64,000 nucleotides of DNA from positions 2,666,001 through 2,730,000 of the forward strand of contig NZ_AP021972.1 of assembly GCF_014168815.1 (NCBI RefSeq). The letters are read 5' to 3'. The position numbers and the translations under genes are program-made. Shown in pieces: positions 1 to 7,940 of the stretch. Source of the DNA: Klebsiella sp. WP3-W18-ESBL-02 (GTDB taxonomy: Bacteria > Pseudomonadota > Gammaproteobacteria > Enterobacterales > Enterobacteriaceae). Within the stretch, counting starts at the first letter, position 1. Every line of letters starts with the position of its first letter. Below the pieces are notes generated by a model. That model saw only the letters and a list, made by a program, of their open reading frames with translations, did no database searches and had not been told where the DNA came from.

Positions 1-2
1 CG

Positions 3-272
3 CCGAAAAAGCCGCCTGTAGAACAACAGCATCAGGGTCAGCACGATAACAAAGGCCCGCAGCACGATGGCAAAGGCCAGCCGCCGCGTGATGAAAAAGG
101 TCAGCAGCAAGATGGCAAAGGCCAACCGCCGCGCGACAACAAAGGTCAGCAGCATGATGGCAAAGGCCAACCGCCGCGCGATAACAAGGGTCAGCAGCAC
201 GATGGTAAAGGTCAGCCGCCAAAACATGACGGCGACAACAAACTGCCACCGCCGAACGACCAGCGTAATTAA
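3..272 (+). CDS. C-terminal part of a Gln/Pro/Asp-rich repeat protein (5' end outside window)
   Basis: The open frame enters from the left edge and stops at TAA 270-272. Its 89 visible residues are very hydrophilic and consist mainly of four copies of a 15-residue unit of the type G-Q-Q-H-D-G-K-G-Q-P-P-R-D-N-K (DNA units 54-98, 99-143, 144-188, 189-233), ending in a Pro/Asn/Asp tail. No membrane segment or domain is visible. The composition suggests a disordered, probably secreted or periplasmic tail, but the N-terminus needed to test this is missing. I do not recognise the family. The other + frame (67-276) lacks sensible composition and is a shadow produced by the same repeats. The gene is convergent with rlhA and ends at a shared terminator. 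Confidence 0.7.
   Translation, partial: PKKPPVEQQHQGQHDNKGPQHDGKGQPPRDEKGQQQDGKGQPPRDNKGQQHDGKGQPPRDNKGQQHDGKGQPPKHDGDNKLPPPNDQRN
54..233 (+). repeat. Four 45-bp in-frame tandem repeats
   Basis: Four head-to-tail 45-bp units, each encoding 15 residues with only a few substitutions. The units are a multiple of three, so copy number can change without loss of frame. There are no unique spacers, so this is a coding minisatellite and not a CRISPR array. Confidence 0.85.
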
Positions 273-276
273 TTAA

Positions 277-312
277 AAAAGGCCGGAGAGCACACTCGCT
301 TTCCGGCCTTTT
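277..312. terminator. Bidirectional terminator between the repeat protein and rlhA
   Basis: Hairpin with a 15-bp stem (277-291 with 298-312; one imperfect pair) rich in GGCCGG/CCGGCC. It is flanked by A-run and T-run on either side, so it can end transcripts from both convergent genes. Confidence 0.8.
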
Positions 313-349
313 ACTTTATATGCCCCCGCGCTGGCGAGTGGCGTTAGCG

Positions 350-2311
350 TCAAACTTTCCGCTTAGGCAGCGTTTTCAGCAATTCGTCCGGGCTTACCGA
401 GGCCACCACGCTCCCCGGTAGCGGCATCTTCAGTATGTGATTTTTAATCTTGCCAATCACGTGCATTTCGCATGGACGACAGTCAAATTTCAGCGTCAGG
501 ACTTCATCACCGTTGATGAGCTGCATCGGCGTCGCTTTCCAGCTTTTAATCGACCCTTTCGCCTGCTTCGGGCACAGATTGAAGGCAAAACGCAGGCAGT
601 GCTTGGTGATCATCACCGGCACGTCGCCCTTCTCTTCGTGCGCTTCATAGGCTGCATCTATCAGCTGAACGCCATAACGGTGGTAAAATTCACGCGCTTT
701 ATGGTTATAAACGTTAGCCAGGAAACTCAGATGGCTTTCGGGGTACACCGGCGCCGGTTCGGCAACTGCTTTACGACTGCCGCGAACATAGGCATCCAGG
801 CGCGCCTGGTCGAGCAACGCCACGGTTTCACGACGCAGCTGGTTAAGCAGACTGTTCGGAACAAACAGCGCTTCCGCCAGCAGCACTTCAACGTTGCGTG
901 CGTAGTACAGCGTTTGCCCCAGTTTAGCGATCCCGTCTTGCAGCTGGCTCAGCGCTTTCTCTGCGTTATTCGCCGCTGCAAATTCCCCGTCTAAAGTGTG
1001 GGTCACCGCCACGCCGTCTTCGCTGGTTAGCGTCAGCACCAGCTGTTCCTGCCAGCCAGACAGCTCGATATCCACGGCGATGCGGCGCTCGCTGGAGGTT
1101 TTCAACAGCGCCTGCTGCCAGTTGTGATCGAGGTTACGGTTGAGCACCTGATGCGGACGCACCTTATGCAGGTCAGCCGGCATCTCGTTTGGCCAAACGC
1201 GGTAGCGATTTTCAGCAATCTTCTCCACCGTATTGGCACGAAAACCGACAACTTCGCGTTTGATGAGCACGTTGAGACCGTCGCCGTTGGCCAGCGGTTC
1301 GCTCACTTCAACATCCAGCGTCTCTTTGTTAACCTTCAGCACTTCCCCTACCGGCAGACCGACGAACTTCGGCGAGTCAAACGCACCAATGTTCATCTGA
1401 CGCTGATTGACGAAATAATCCGTGCTGCCGCGGTGGAAGGTTTTATCGGTCGACGGCACAAAGAAATGCTCGGTACGGCCAGCGGAAGCCCGGGCCAAAT
1501 CGCCGCGTTCTTCAATAATGGCGTCCAGCATCTGGCGATAGTGTGCAGTGATATTTTTCACATAGCTCATATCTTTATAGCGCCCCTCAATTTTGAAGGA
1601 GCGCACGCCTGCATCAATCAACGCGCCAAGGTTGGCGGTTTGATCGTTGTCTTTCATCGACAGCAGGTGCTTTTCAAACGCGACCACGCGTCCCCGATCG
1701 TCTTTCAGCGTATACGGCAGGCGACAGGCCTGGGAGCAGTCACCGCGGTTGGCGCTGCGCCCGGTTTGCGCATGAGAGATATTACACTGGCCGGAATAGG
1801 CCACGCACAGCGCACCGTGAATAAAGAATTCAATGGTGGCGTCGGCAGCATCGTGAATCGCTTTGATCTGCTGCAAATTCAGCTCACGCGCCAGAACGAT
1901 CTGGCTAAAACCAACGTCAGAGAGGAATTTAGCTTTCTCCACGCTGCGAATATCGCATTGGGTGCTGGCATGCAGTTCTATCGGAGGGATATCAAGCTGC
2001 AGGATGCCCATATCCTGCACGATCAGCGCATCCACGCCGGCATCATACAGTTGGGTGATCAGCTTCTGCGCCGGCGCCAGCTCATCGTCATGCAGGATGG
2101 TATTGAGCGTGATAAAAATCTTCGCGCCGTAGCGGTGAGCAAACGGCACCAGCGCGGCAATGTCCTGAAGACTGTTGCTGGCGTTATGGCGTGCGCCAAA
2201 ACCCGGGCCGCCGATATAAACGGCATCGGCACCGTGAAGTATCGCTTCCCGGGCTATCGCCGTGTCGCGGGCCGGGCTGAGGAGTTCGAGAAGAGCGTTC
2301 TGCTGGCGCAT
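350..2311 (-). CDS. rlhA: 23S rRNA 5-hydroxycytidine C2501 synthase RlhA (YdcP)
   Basis: Peptidase-U32-family protein, nearly identical along its length to E. coli RlhA (YdcP), which hydroxylates C2501 of 23S rRNA. The N-terminal barrel starts LLELLSPARD. A Cys cluster follows around the SGQCNISHAQTGRSANRGDCSQACRLPY region, and the C-terminal part has a Cys-rich patch (CPKQ, CRPCEMH) typical of the family. The start at 2311 gives 653 residues, the same length as the E. coli protein. The frame is open further upstream to 2404, but those 31 residues have no counterpart in E. coli. sutR lies about 200 bp upstream on the same strand, as in E. coli. Confidence 0.95.
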   Translation of the reverse strand: MRQQNALLELLSPARDTAIAREAILHGADAVYIGGPGFGARHNASNSLQDIAALVPFAHRYGAKIFITLNTILHDDELAPAQKLITQLYDAGVDALIVQDMGILQLDIPPIELHASTQCDIRSVEKAKFLSDVGFSQIVLARELNLQQIKAIHDAADATIEFFIHGALCVAYSGQCNISHAQTGRSANRGDCSQACRLPYTLKDDRGRVVAFEKHLLSMKDNDQTANLGALIDAGVRSFKIEGRYKDMSYVKNITAHYRQMLDAIIEERGDLARASAGRTEHFFVPSTDKTFHRGSTDYFVNQRQMNIGAFDSPKFVGLPVGEVLKVNKETLDVEVSEPLANGDGLNVLIKREVVGFRANTVEKIAENRYRVWPNEMPADLHKVRPHQVLNRNLDHNWQQALLKTSSERRIAVDIELSGWQEQLVLTLTSEDGVAVTHTLDGEFAAANNAEKALSQLQDGIAKLGQTLYYARNVEVLLAEALFVPNSLLNQLRRETVALLDQARLDAYVRGSRKAVAEPAPVYPESHLSFLANVYNHKAREFYHRYGVQLIDAAYEAHEEKGDVPVMITKHCLRFAFNLCPKQAKGSIKSWKATPMQLINGDEVLTLKFDCRPCEMHVIGKIKNHILKMPLPGSVVASVSPDELLKTLPKRKV

Positions 2312-2509
2312 ACGGTCTGAGTTATCCAGTAGAGTCACAAAATGGCGGCTATTGTAGCCAGAAGCGGCGAGAGACGAAAACAGTTTCCACCGCTTCTGCG
2401 CCACCGTTAGCTTAATTTCGAAAACCGATTGCCAGAATTCTCAGTTCCGAAGCCGGGAGCAACGCGTTACAGTCGCTAGCGTGTTCGGGATTTCCTCGTA
2501 ACGGCCACA

Positions 2510-3085
2510 TCAGGATTGATTGTCGCGATTTGCCGCAGGGTTTCCTGCGGCTTTTTCTTTGGGATAGTGAATCAGCGAGTGAAAATGCACGGTCTGCTCT
2601 GCGCTGTTGCGATATGCATGCGCAAGATCGCCAGCGAACCGTAGCCCTTCCCCTGCCGACAGCGTGCGCCATTCGTCCATCACGTGCATATCCAAACGCC
2701 CTTCAATCACCACCACATGTTCAATCACCCCTTTTTCGTGCGGAGTCGATTCGCTCAGCGCGCCGGGTGCCAGCGTAATGGAAAAATGGTCAAAACACAG
2801 TTCCGGATCCCACGGAAACACCGGCGTGACCACCATCGCCTGCTGCTGAGGATCGAACGCCTGTTCAAGACCGGGCGACGGCGGCGTGATAAACACCGAG
2901 AACGGCACGTTCAGGCCCGTGGCAATTTTCCACAGCGTTGCCACCGTCGGGCTGGACTCATTACGTTCAATCTGCCCGAGCATAGCCTTGGAAACGCCCG
3001 TCTCTTCGGCGAGCTTAGACAGGCTCCATGCCCGCTGCTGACGCAGGTGTTTTAGCGTTGTCGCCAGGTGTTGCGCAATATTCAT
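2510..3085 (-). CDS. sutR: HTH-cupin regulator SutR (YdcN)
   Basis: 191 residues: an N-terminal XRE-type helix-turn-helix (about residues 7-62, with GVSKAMLGQIERNESSPTVATLWKIA) and a C-terminal cupin sensor domain (about 100-180). It matches E. coli SutR/YdcN, a repressor linked to sulfur utilisation. The ATG at 3085 has a strong GGAGG 6-7 bases upstream. It is divergent from ydcO, and two copies of a palindromic site sit between them (3156-3175 and 3187-3206), consistent with self-regulation and control of ydcO. The C-terminal tail is somewhat longer than in the E. coli protein. Confidence 0.93.
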   Translation of the reverse strand: MNIAQHLATTLKHLRQQRAWSLSKLAEETGVSKAMLGQIERNESSPTVATLWKIATGLNVPFSVFITPPSPGLEQAFDPQQQAMVVTPVFPWDPELCFDHFSITLAPGALSESTPHEKGVIEHVVVIEGRLDMHVMDEWRTLSAGEGLRFAGDLAHAYRNSAEQTVHFHSLIHYPKEKAAGNPAANRDNQS

Positions 3086-3155
3086 TCAGCCTCCATGTCG
3101 TTGCCTTTTCGCAGTATACCCCAGCCAGCGCGTGTTTTCGCCCGTCGCACGCCAC

Positions 3156-3175
3156 TTGTGCGCTATAGCGCACAA
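3156..3175. promoter_or_regulatory. Perfect 20-bp palindrome, probable SutR operator 1
   Basis: TTGTGCGCTATAGCGCACAA is a perfect dyad in the sutR-ydcO divergent intergenic region, 70 bp from the sutR start. It is the likely operator of the adjacent HTH regulator; the assignment is inferred from position and symmetry. Confidence 0.7.
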
Positions 3176-3186
3176 TGATACATTCA

Positions 3187-3206
3187 ATGTACGTTATAAC
3201 GCACAA
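3187..3206. promoter_or_regulatory. Degenerate second palindrome, probable SutR operator 2
   Basis: ATGTACGTTATAACGCACAA repeats the layout of the first site with a few changes. Its start lies 31 bp from that of the first site, about three helical turns, and it is immediately upstream of the ydcO start at 3216. This fits cooperative binding of two dimers on the same DNA face. Confidence 0.6.
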
Positions 3207-3215
3207 AGGTCTACA

Positions 3216-4382
3216 ATGCGATCCTATCTTATTCCTTTCCCCTCGCTGCTGGCGGGGTTTGTAGCCGTTCTGGTCGGCTATGCCAGCTCGGCGGCAATTA
3301 TCTGGCAGGCCGCCGCTGCTGCGGGTGCAAGCCCGCAGCAAATTTCCGGCTGGATGACGGCGTTAGGGTTGGCCATGGGCCTCAGCACGCTGGTTCTGAC
3401 GCTGTGGCGTAAAGTCCCTATTCTGACCGCGTGGTCAACGCCCGGCGCGGCGCTGCTGGTTGGTGGCCTGCAGGGCGCGACGCTCAACGAAGCCGTGGGC
3501 ATTTTTATTTTCGCTAACGCGCTGATTGTCATCTGCGGCCTGACCGGCTGGTTCGCCCGTCTGATGAGGCTGATCCCGCATTCACTGGCCGCGGCGATGC
3601 TGGCGGGGATTTTATTGCGTTTCGGCCTTCAGGCGTTTGCCACCCTACAGGGGCAACTGCTGCTATGCGGCAGTATGCTGATGGGCTGGCTGCTGTGTAA
3701 AGCGCTGGCGCCACGCTATGCGGTGGTGGCCGCCATGGCCGTGGGGATCGCGGTGGCATGGCTTAAAGGTGACGTTGTCACGAAATCACTTAACCTGGCT
3801 TTCGTTGCACCTCAGTTTGTCACGCCTCATTTTTCACTCACCGCGTTACTGAGCGTAGGCATTCCCTTTTTCCTCGTCACGATGGCCTCGCAAAATGCGC
3901 CCGGCCTTGCCACGCTACAGGCGTCGGGCTATCGGGTGCCGGTCTCGCCGCTGATGGTGATCAGCGGCGCCTTTGGCCTGCTGCTGGCGCCGTTTGGCGT
4001 TTATTCGGTGTGCATTGCCGCCATTACCGCCGCCATTTGCCAAAGCCCGGATGCTCACCCCGATCCGCAAAAACGCTGGTTGGCCGCAGCGGCGGCAGGC
4101 GTGTTTTATCTTCTGGCAGGCATCTTCGGTGGTTCGATCACCGCGCTGATGGCAGCGCTTCCCGTCGCGTGGATTCAAATGCTGGCGGGGCTGGCGCTGC
4201 TCGGTACGTTGGGCGGAAGTCTGTTTCAGGCTCTGAATGCGGAACGTGAACGCGACGCCGCGCTGGTCACTTTCCTGGTGACCGCCAGCGGCATAACCCT
4301 CGCGGGTATCGGCTCCGCATTCTGGGGCTTAGTGCTGGGTGGGGTGAGCTTCGCGCTGTTAGCCAGCAAGGCTCGCGCGTAG
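3216..4382 (+). CDS. ydcO: BenE-family inner-membrane transporter YdcO
   Basis: 388 residues, almost entirely hydrophobic with about 10-12 predicted membrane segments. It matches E. coli YdcO of the benzoate/H+ symporter (BenE) family along its full length, including SSAAIIWQAA, TAWSTPGAALL and the FLVTMASQNAPG segment. The substrate of YdcO is not established. The ATG at 3216 gives the E. coli start (MR.YLIPFPSLLAGF); the frame is open upstream to 3132, but that would run through the operators. Divergent from sutR. Confidence 0.92.
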   Translation: MRSYLIPFPSLLAGFVAVLVGYASSAAIIWQAAAAAGASPQQISGWMTALGLAMGLSTLVLTLWRKVPILTAWSTPGAALLVGGLQGATLNEAVGIFIFANALIVICGLTGWFARLMRLIPHSLAAAMLAGILLRFGLQAFATLQGQLLLCGSMLMGWLLCKALAPRYAVVAAMAVGIAVAWLKGDVVTKSLNLAFVAPQFVTPHFSLTALLSVGIPFFLVTMASQNAPGLATLQASGYRVPVSPLMVISGAFGLLLAPFGVYSVCIAAITAAICQSPDAHPDPQKRWLAAAAAGVFYLLAGIFGGSITALMAALPVAWIQMLAGLALLGTLGGSLFQALNAERERDAALVTFLVTASGITLAGIGSAFWGLVLGGVSFALLASKARA

Positions 4383-5234
4383 CTGCGATGGCGTCACGCC
4401 GATTGCCGTTTTGAAACGGTTGCTGAAGTGGCTCGCGGAGCTAAAACCGCAGCGTAGCGCAATGTCGGTTAATGGCAATGCGCTATAGCGCACCATCTGC
4501 TGAGCCGTATCCATCCGCCGCTGCATCACGTACTGATGCGGCGCCAGGCCCACAGACTGACGGAACATGCGCGCAAAGTGATACTCGCTCAACGATGCCT
4601 GCGCGGCGAGGTCGGCCAGCGTTAACGGCTCGCTGAGATGCGCGTCAATATAATCCAGCGTATTTCGTAACACCCCCGGTGCCAGCCCACCGGTGACCGT
4701 CGGCAGACGCCACTGGACGTTGGCATAATTTTGTAGCAAATGGGTCAGCAGCAGCGTGCTGGCGCTGCTTAACGTCAGCTGATTTGCCGGCTGCTGCCAG
4801 TCACAGCCGAGCAAAAACTGGCGGTAGAGCAGCGTAATTTTCGGGTCATCGCCAAAGATTTGTTCATCCAGCGTCACGCTAGCCGGACTACGATCCCACA
4901 CCTGCTCCCCAACGTGGCGCAGGTGTTCATCGGTGCAGTAAAGATGCACGAACGACAGATCGCCACGAATATCCCACGTCGATTCACTGTCCTCCGGCAT
5001 CAGGCAAAAACGGTTAGGCCCGCCGCCGTTTTTCCAGCCGTGTGGCGTTTTCTGGTAGCTTTCATAGCCGTCGGCGACGTACAGGCTTAGGGTATGATGA
5101 TCGCTTTGCACCGTCAGCGTATCGAGTTTGTTGTACCACGCGGCAAGCTGAATGCCGGAATTGAGCGCGACGGTTTCCCGCAGAATAGCTTTCTGACTCC
5201 GTAGTCTTTCAAACGTCGCGTAGGTGTGGGTCAT
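4359..5234 (-). CDS. AraC-family transcriptional regulator
   Basis: About 291 residues: an N-terminal cupin-like sensing half (to about 170) and a C-terminal double HTH (about 190-290) with SLSEYHFARMFRQSVGLAPHQYV and DIALRCGFSSASHFSNRFK, typical of AraC proteins. I chose ATG 5234; an in-frame GTG at 5249 is the alternative. It overlaps the 3' end of ydcO by 24 bp, convergently. It is divergent from a DMT-family exporter at 5420, its most likely target. The ligand cannot be told from sequence. Confidence 0.85.
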   Translation of the reverse strand: MTHTYATFERLRSQKAILRETVALNSGIQLAAWYNKLDTLTVQSDHHTLSLYVADGYESYQKTPHGWKNGGGPNRFCLMPEDSESTWDIRGDLSFVHLYCTDEHLRHVGEQVWDRSPASVTLDEQIFGDDPKITLLYRQFLLGCDWQQPANQLTLSSASTLLLTHLLQNYANVQWRLPTVTGGLAPGVLRNTLDYIDAHLSEPLTLADLAAQASLSEYHFARMFRQSVGLAPHQYVMQRRMDTAQQMVRYSALPLTDIALRCGFSSASHFSNRFKTAIGVTPSQLRASLAG

Positions 5235-5419
5235 TACGATTTCTGTCACGATTAACGATAGCCCTAGTCTAGGGGCTGTCGCGGGTGGATGCTACTTTTC
5301 TGCGCCGCTATACGGCAAAAAACCGCAAGAATATGCAAGTCATCCGCAACCTTCTGCAAGCGGCGACGACACGCGTGCGGCAGACTGGATCTCTGTCGCG
5401 ATAACCGTTGTGAGGAAAA

Positions 5420-6319
5420 ATGAACGCGCTGCTCTATGCTTTAGTTGTCGTTATTTGGGGTACCACCTGGATTGCCATCTTTTTACAGCAGGGTCCGGTG
5501 CCCGAAGCCGTCTCTATTTTCTGGCGCTTCGCCATCGCCAGCACCACCATGCTGACCATTCTGCTGTGCCTGCGCCGCCTGCGGCCGCTAGCGCTGCGTG
5601 ACCACCTGTTCTGCATGGTACAAGGCTGCTGCGTATTTGGTTTTAACTTCCTCTGTTTTTACACCGCCGCGAAATGGATCAATACCGGTCTGGAATCGGT
5701 TATTTTCTCGATGGCGGTTCTGTTTAACGCGATTAATAGCTTTATTTTCTTCCGCCAGACGCCGCCCAAACGCTTTTACGCGGCGGCGCTGTTGGGGTTG
5801 GCCGGGATTGTGACGCTCTTCTGGGACGATCTGCAGGCCGTGGGGATGAGCAGTACGTTGCTGGCCGGTATTCTCCTCAGCGCGCTGGGCACCTACGGTT
5901 TCTCACTGGGCAATATGCTCAGTCTGCGTCACCAGCGCCGCGGGCTAGAGACGCTCACCACTAACGCCTGGGCGATGCTCTACGGCACGATAGTCATTGG
6001 CCTTGTCGCCCTGCTGCGCGGCGATGATTTCACACCGCAGTGGACCCTCAGCTATATGGGCGCGCTGTTCTATCTGGCGCTGTTCGGCTCGGTCATTGCC
6101 TTCGGCGTCTATTTCACGCTGGTTGGCCGCATCGGCGCCAGCAATGCCGCCTACAGTACCCTGCTGTTTCCGCTGGTTGCGCTGACGCTGTCAACGGTCT
6201 ACGAAGGATACCAATGGCACGCAAACGCCGTCGTCGGGCTGGTGCTGATTCTGCTGGGCAATCTGGTGATGTTCGCCAAACCGCTGGCCTGGCGTCTGCC
6301 GTTTCTCAGCCGCGCCTAG
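5420..6319 (+). CDS. DMT-superfamily (EamA) transporter
   Basis: 299 residues with ten predicted membrane helices arranged as two EamA repeats (about residues 3-135 and 145-285). It starts WGTTWIAIFLQQGPVPE, a typical first EamA helix. GAGG lies 6 bases before the ATG. Proteins of this family usually export amino acids or small metabolites; the substrate is unknown here. Divergently paired with the AraC regulator. Confidence 0.85.
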   Translation: MNALLYALVVVIWGTTWIAIFLQQGPVPEAVSIFWRFAIASTTMLTILLCLRRLRPLALRDHLFCMVQGCCVFGFNFLCFYTAAKWINTGLESVIFSMAVLFNAINSFIFFRQTPPKRFYAAALLGLAGIVTLFWDDLQAVGMSSTLLAGILLSALGTYGFSLGNMLSLRHQRRGLETLTTNAWAMLYGTIVIGLVALLRGDDFTPQWTLSYMGALFYLALFGSVIAFGVYFTLVGRIGASNAAYSTLLFPLVALTLSTVYEGYQWHANAVVGLVLILLGNLVMFAKPLAWRLPFLSRA

Positions 6320-6478
6320 TCCTTCACGCAATGTGCTGTGGAAAATAAATCAACCGTGCCGTTCGAGAGTAAAAGTAATGACGCGAACATGCTGACGGCA
6401 CGATATTTTCTCTGACAGGGAAAATAAGCGGCCACAAAATCGGAATAATGTATTCATCAAAAATATAATACCATCATA

Positions 6479-6512
6479 AATAAAGGGGCTACCTTATCGG
6501 TGCCCCTTTATT
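6479..6512 (-). terminator. Terminator of ydcL
   Basis: Perfect 11-bp stem (6479-6489 with 6502-6512, AATAAAGGGGC/GCCCCTTTATT), followed on the minus strand by a T-rich stretch. It lies just past the ydcL stop. Confidence 0.75.
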
Positions 6513-6528
6513 CATGATGGGATATTTT

Positions 6529-7197
6529 TTATTTCTGCGACGGATCGAATTTCACCGCATCAATCGCCATATCATCAATCACCTGTTTCAGCGTATCCAG
6601 CGTCAGCTTCGCATCTGAGTTCGACAGGTCTTTGCCTTCCCCTTTACGCACCACTTTGATAACCGGTTTGTTGGTGGCCGCATCAATCAGTTCGCCTTCA
6701 AAATACAGGTTGGTGTTCATGGTGCGATGGCCGGTGGCCGCCTGCGTACCGGCAACGACCATCGCAATCGGGATCACCTCGTAGAACTGCAGCCCTTCTT
6801 TGCTGGAGTCAACAGCAGTAATCGCACCGCGGAAAATCAGGCTATGCGGACCGGCGGTGGTCGCCAGCGGCTTGCGCTCGCTGATGGCTTTTTTCAGCTC
6901 GGTATTGGTATAGGCCAGAATGTCGTTCAGCGCTTTTTCACCCACCTGCGTGGTCGGTTTCGGCACCGGATAATAGGTAACAGGGTTATAAACAACGTTC
7001 GCGTAGTTGGCCGGTTTGTAGTCCGGAGAGATCCAACGCAGCTCGGTTTTCCCGGACGCCGTTGTCGTTTGTTTGAGGCCAGAATAATCTTTCAAAAAGC
7101 CGGAATACTGCTCGGGCGTGGTGGTCTTAGATGCACAACCGGCAAGAGCCAGAACGCCGACAAGAACCGCCGCTTTAAAAAACGTTTGAGTACGCAT
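6529..7197 (-). CDS. ydcL: DUF3313 lipoprotein YdcL
   Basis: 222 residues with a lipoprotein signal peptide ending in the lipobox LALAGC (Cys21), so it is probably anchored in the outer membrane. The rest matches E. coli YdcL (DUF3313), including NPVTYYPVPKPTTQVG and YFEGELIDAATNKPVIKVVR. Function is unknown in E. coli. The order tehA-tehB-ydcL is as in E. coli, but the AraC/EamA pair separates it from ydcO here. Its own terminator follows. Confidence 0.92.
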   Translation of the reverse strand: MRTQTFFKAAVLVGVLALAGCASKTTTPEQYSGFLKDYSGLKQTTTASGKTELRWISPDYKPANYANVVYNPVTYYPVPKPTTQVGEKALNDILAYTNTELKKAISERKPLATTAGPHSLIFRGAITAVDSSKEGLQFYEVIPIAMVVAGTQAATGHRTMNTNLYFEGELIDAATNKPVIKVVRKGEGKDLSNSDAKLTLDTLKQVIDDMAIDAVKFDPSQK

Positions 7198-7307
7198 GAG
7201 ATAATCCCTGAGAAATGCACAGATGCCAGTAAGTTATAGCAAAGGAATCAGGAGATTGTCGCGACAAAAATAGAGGAGACACGCAATATTAATAAAAAGA
7301 ATTCACC

Positions 7308-7334
7308 ATATAACGGGCTCTTCGCCCGTTATAT
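7308..7334 (-). terminator. Hairpin downstream of tehAB
   Basis: Perfect 11-bp inverted repeat (7308-7318 with 7324-7334) with a 5-base loop, placed just after the tehB stop. The following T-tract is weak, so termination is likely but not certain. Confidence 0.6.
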
Positions 7335-7343
7335 AAATACTAA

Positions 7344-7940
7344 TTATGATTTCTTACGCGCCAGCAGGGTGGCAAAGCGCAATTTAATTCGATTACCCTG
7401 CTCGTCCGTACGGTGAAGCTCGCCAACGTCTTCGTTATATTTCAACAGATCCCACCCCGCATAATATGCCTTCAACTCGCCGGCCTTAAACGCGAACGGG
7501 AAACCCACCGTGCACGGAAAATCATCGGTATCCATCGCCGCAACGATCAGGTTATACCCCCCTGCAACGGTGCAGCGCTGCATGTTGGCAATCAGACGCG
7601 GGATCGTCCCCGGCTCAAGGAACATCATCACCACGGTAGACAAAATAAAGTCGTACGCGCCATCAAAGCTCAGCGTATTAAGGTCCTTGACCGCCGCCTG
7701 CAAAGAGGTCAGCCCTTCAGCCTCGCGAATCGACAACAGATTCTGGATGCTCATCGGGTTTTTATCCCACGCCGTTACGTCATAACCGTTCGCCGCCAGA
7801 TAAAGACTGTTACGCCCGTTACCGCAGCCCAGATCGAGTGCCTTACCCGGCTTAACGATCGTCGCCGCATGCACGACATCGGAATGGGTACGGGTCAGGC
7901 CGTATTTTTCGGTGAAGTAGTTTTCATCACGCATGGTCAT
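7344..7940 (-). CDS. tehB: Tellurite resistance SAM-dependent methyltransferase TehB
   Basis: 198 residues, matching E. coli TehB (197). The class-I SAM-binding motif LDLGCGNGRNSLYLA lies near residues 36-50. The C-terminal half carries the conserved YNEDVGELHRTD segment. TehB methylates tellurite/selenium-type substrates in the cytoplasm. Its ATG overlaps the tehA stop (TAATG), so the two are translationally coupled. Confidence 0.95.
   Translation of the reverse strand: MTMRDENYFTEKYGLTRTHSDVVHAATIVKPGKALDLGCGNGRNSLYLAANGYDVTAWDKNPMSIQNLLSIREAEGLTSLQAAVKDLNTLSFDGAYDFILSTVVMMFLEPGTIPRLIANMQRCTVAGGYNLIVAAMDTDDFPCTVGFPFAFKAGELKAYYAGWDLLKYNEDVGELHRTDEQGNRIKLRFATLLARKKS

Noticed and set aside
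54..233. Possible CRISPR-like array
   Set aside because: Repeats are contiguous 45-bp coding units without unique spacers or neighbouring cas genes.
67..276. 69-codon plus-strand ORF rich in Lys/Arg/Ser
   Set aside because: It is a second frame through the 45-bp repeats. The frame ending at 272 has natural Gln/Asp/Pro repeat composition and is open from the window edge.
1124..2320. 398-codon ORF antisense to rlhA
   Set aside because: Shadow of a well-conserved gene; its His/Arg/Ile-rich translation has no family resemblance and no ribosome-binding site.
2412..2672. 86-codon minus ORF overlapping the 3' end of sutR
   Set aside because: Arg/Ser-rich alternative frame of sutR with no counterpart in E. 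coli.
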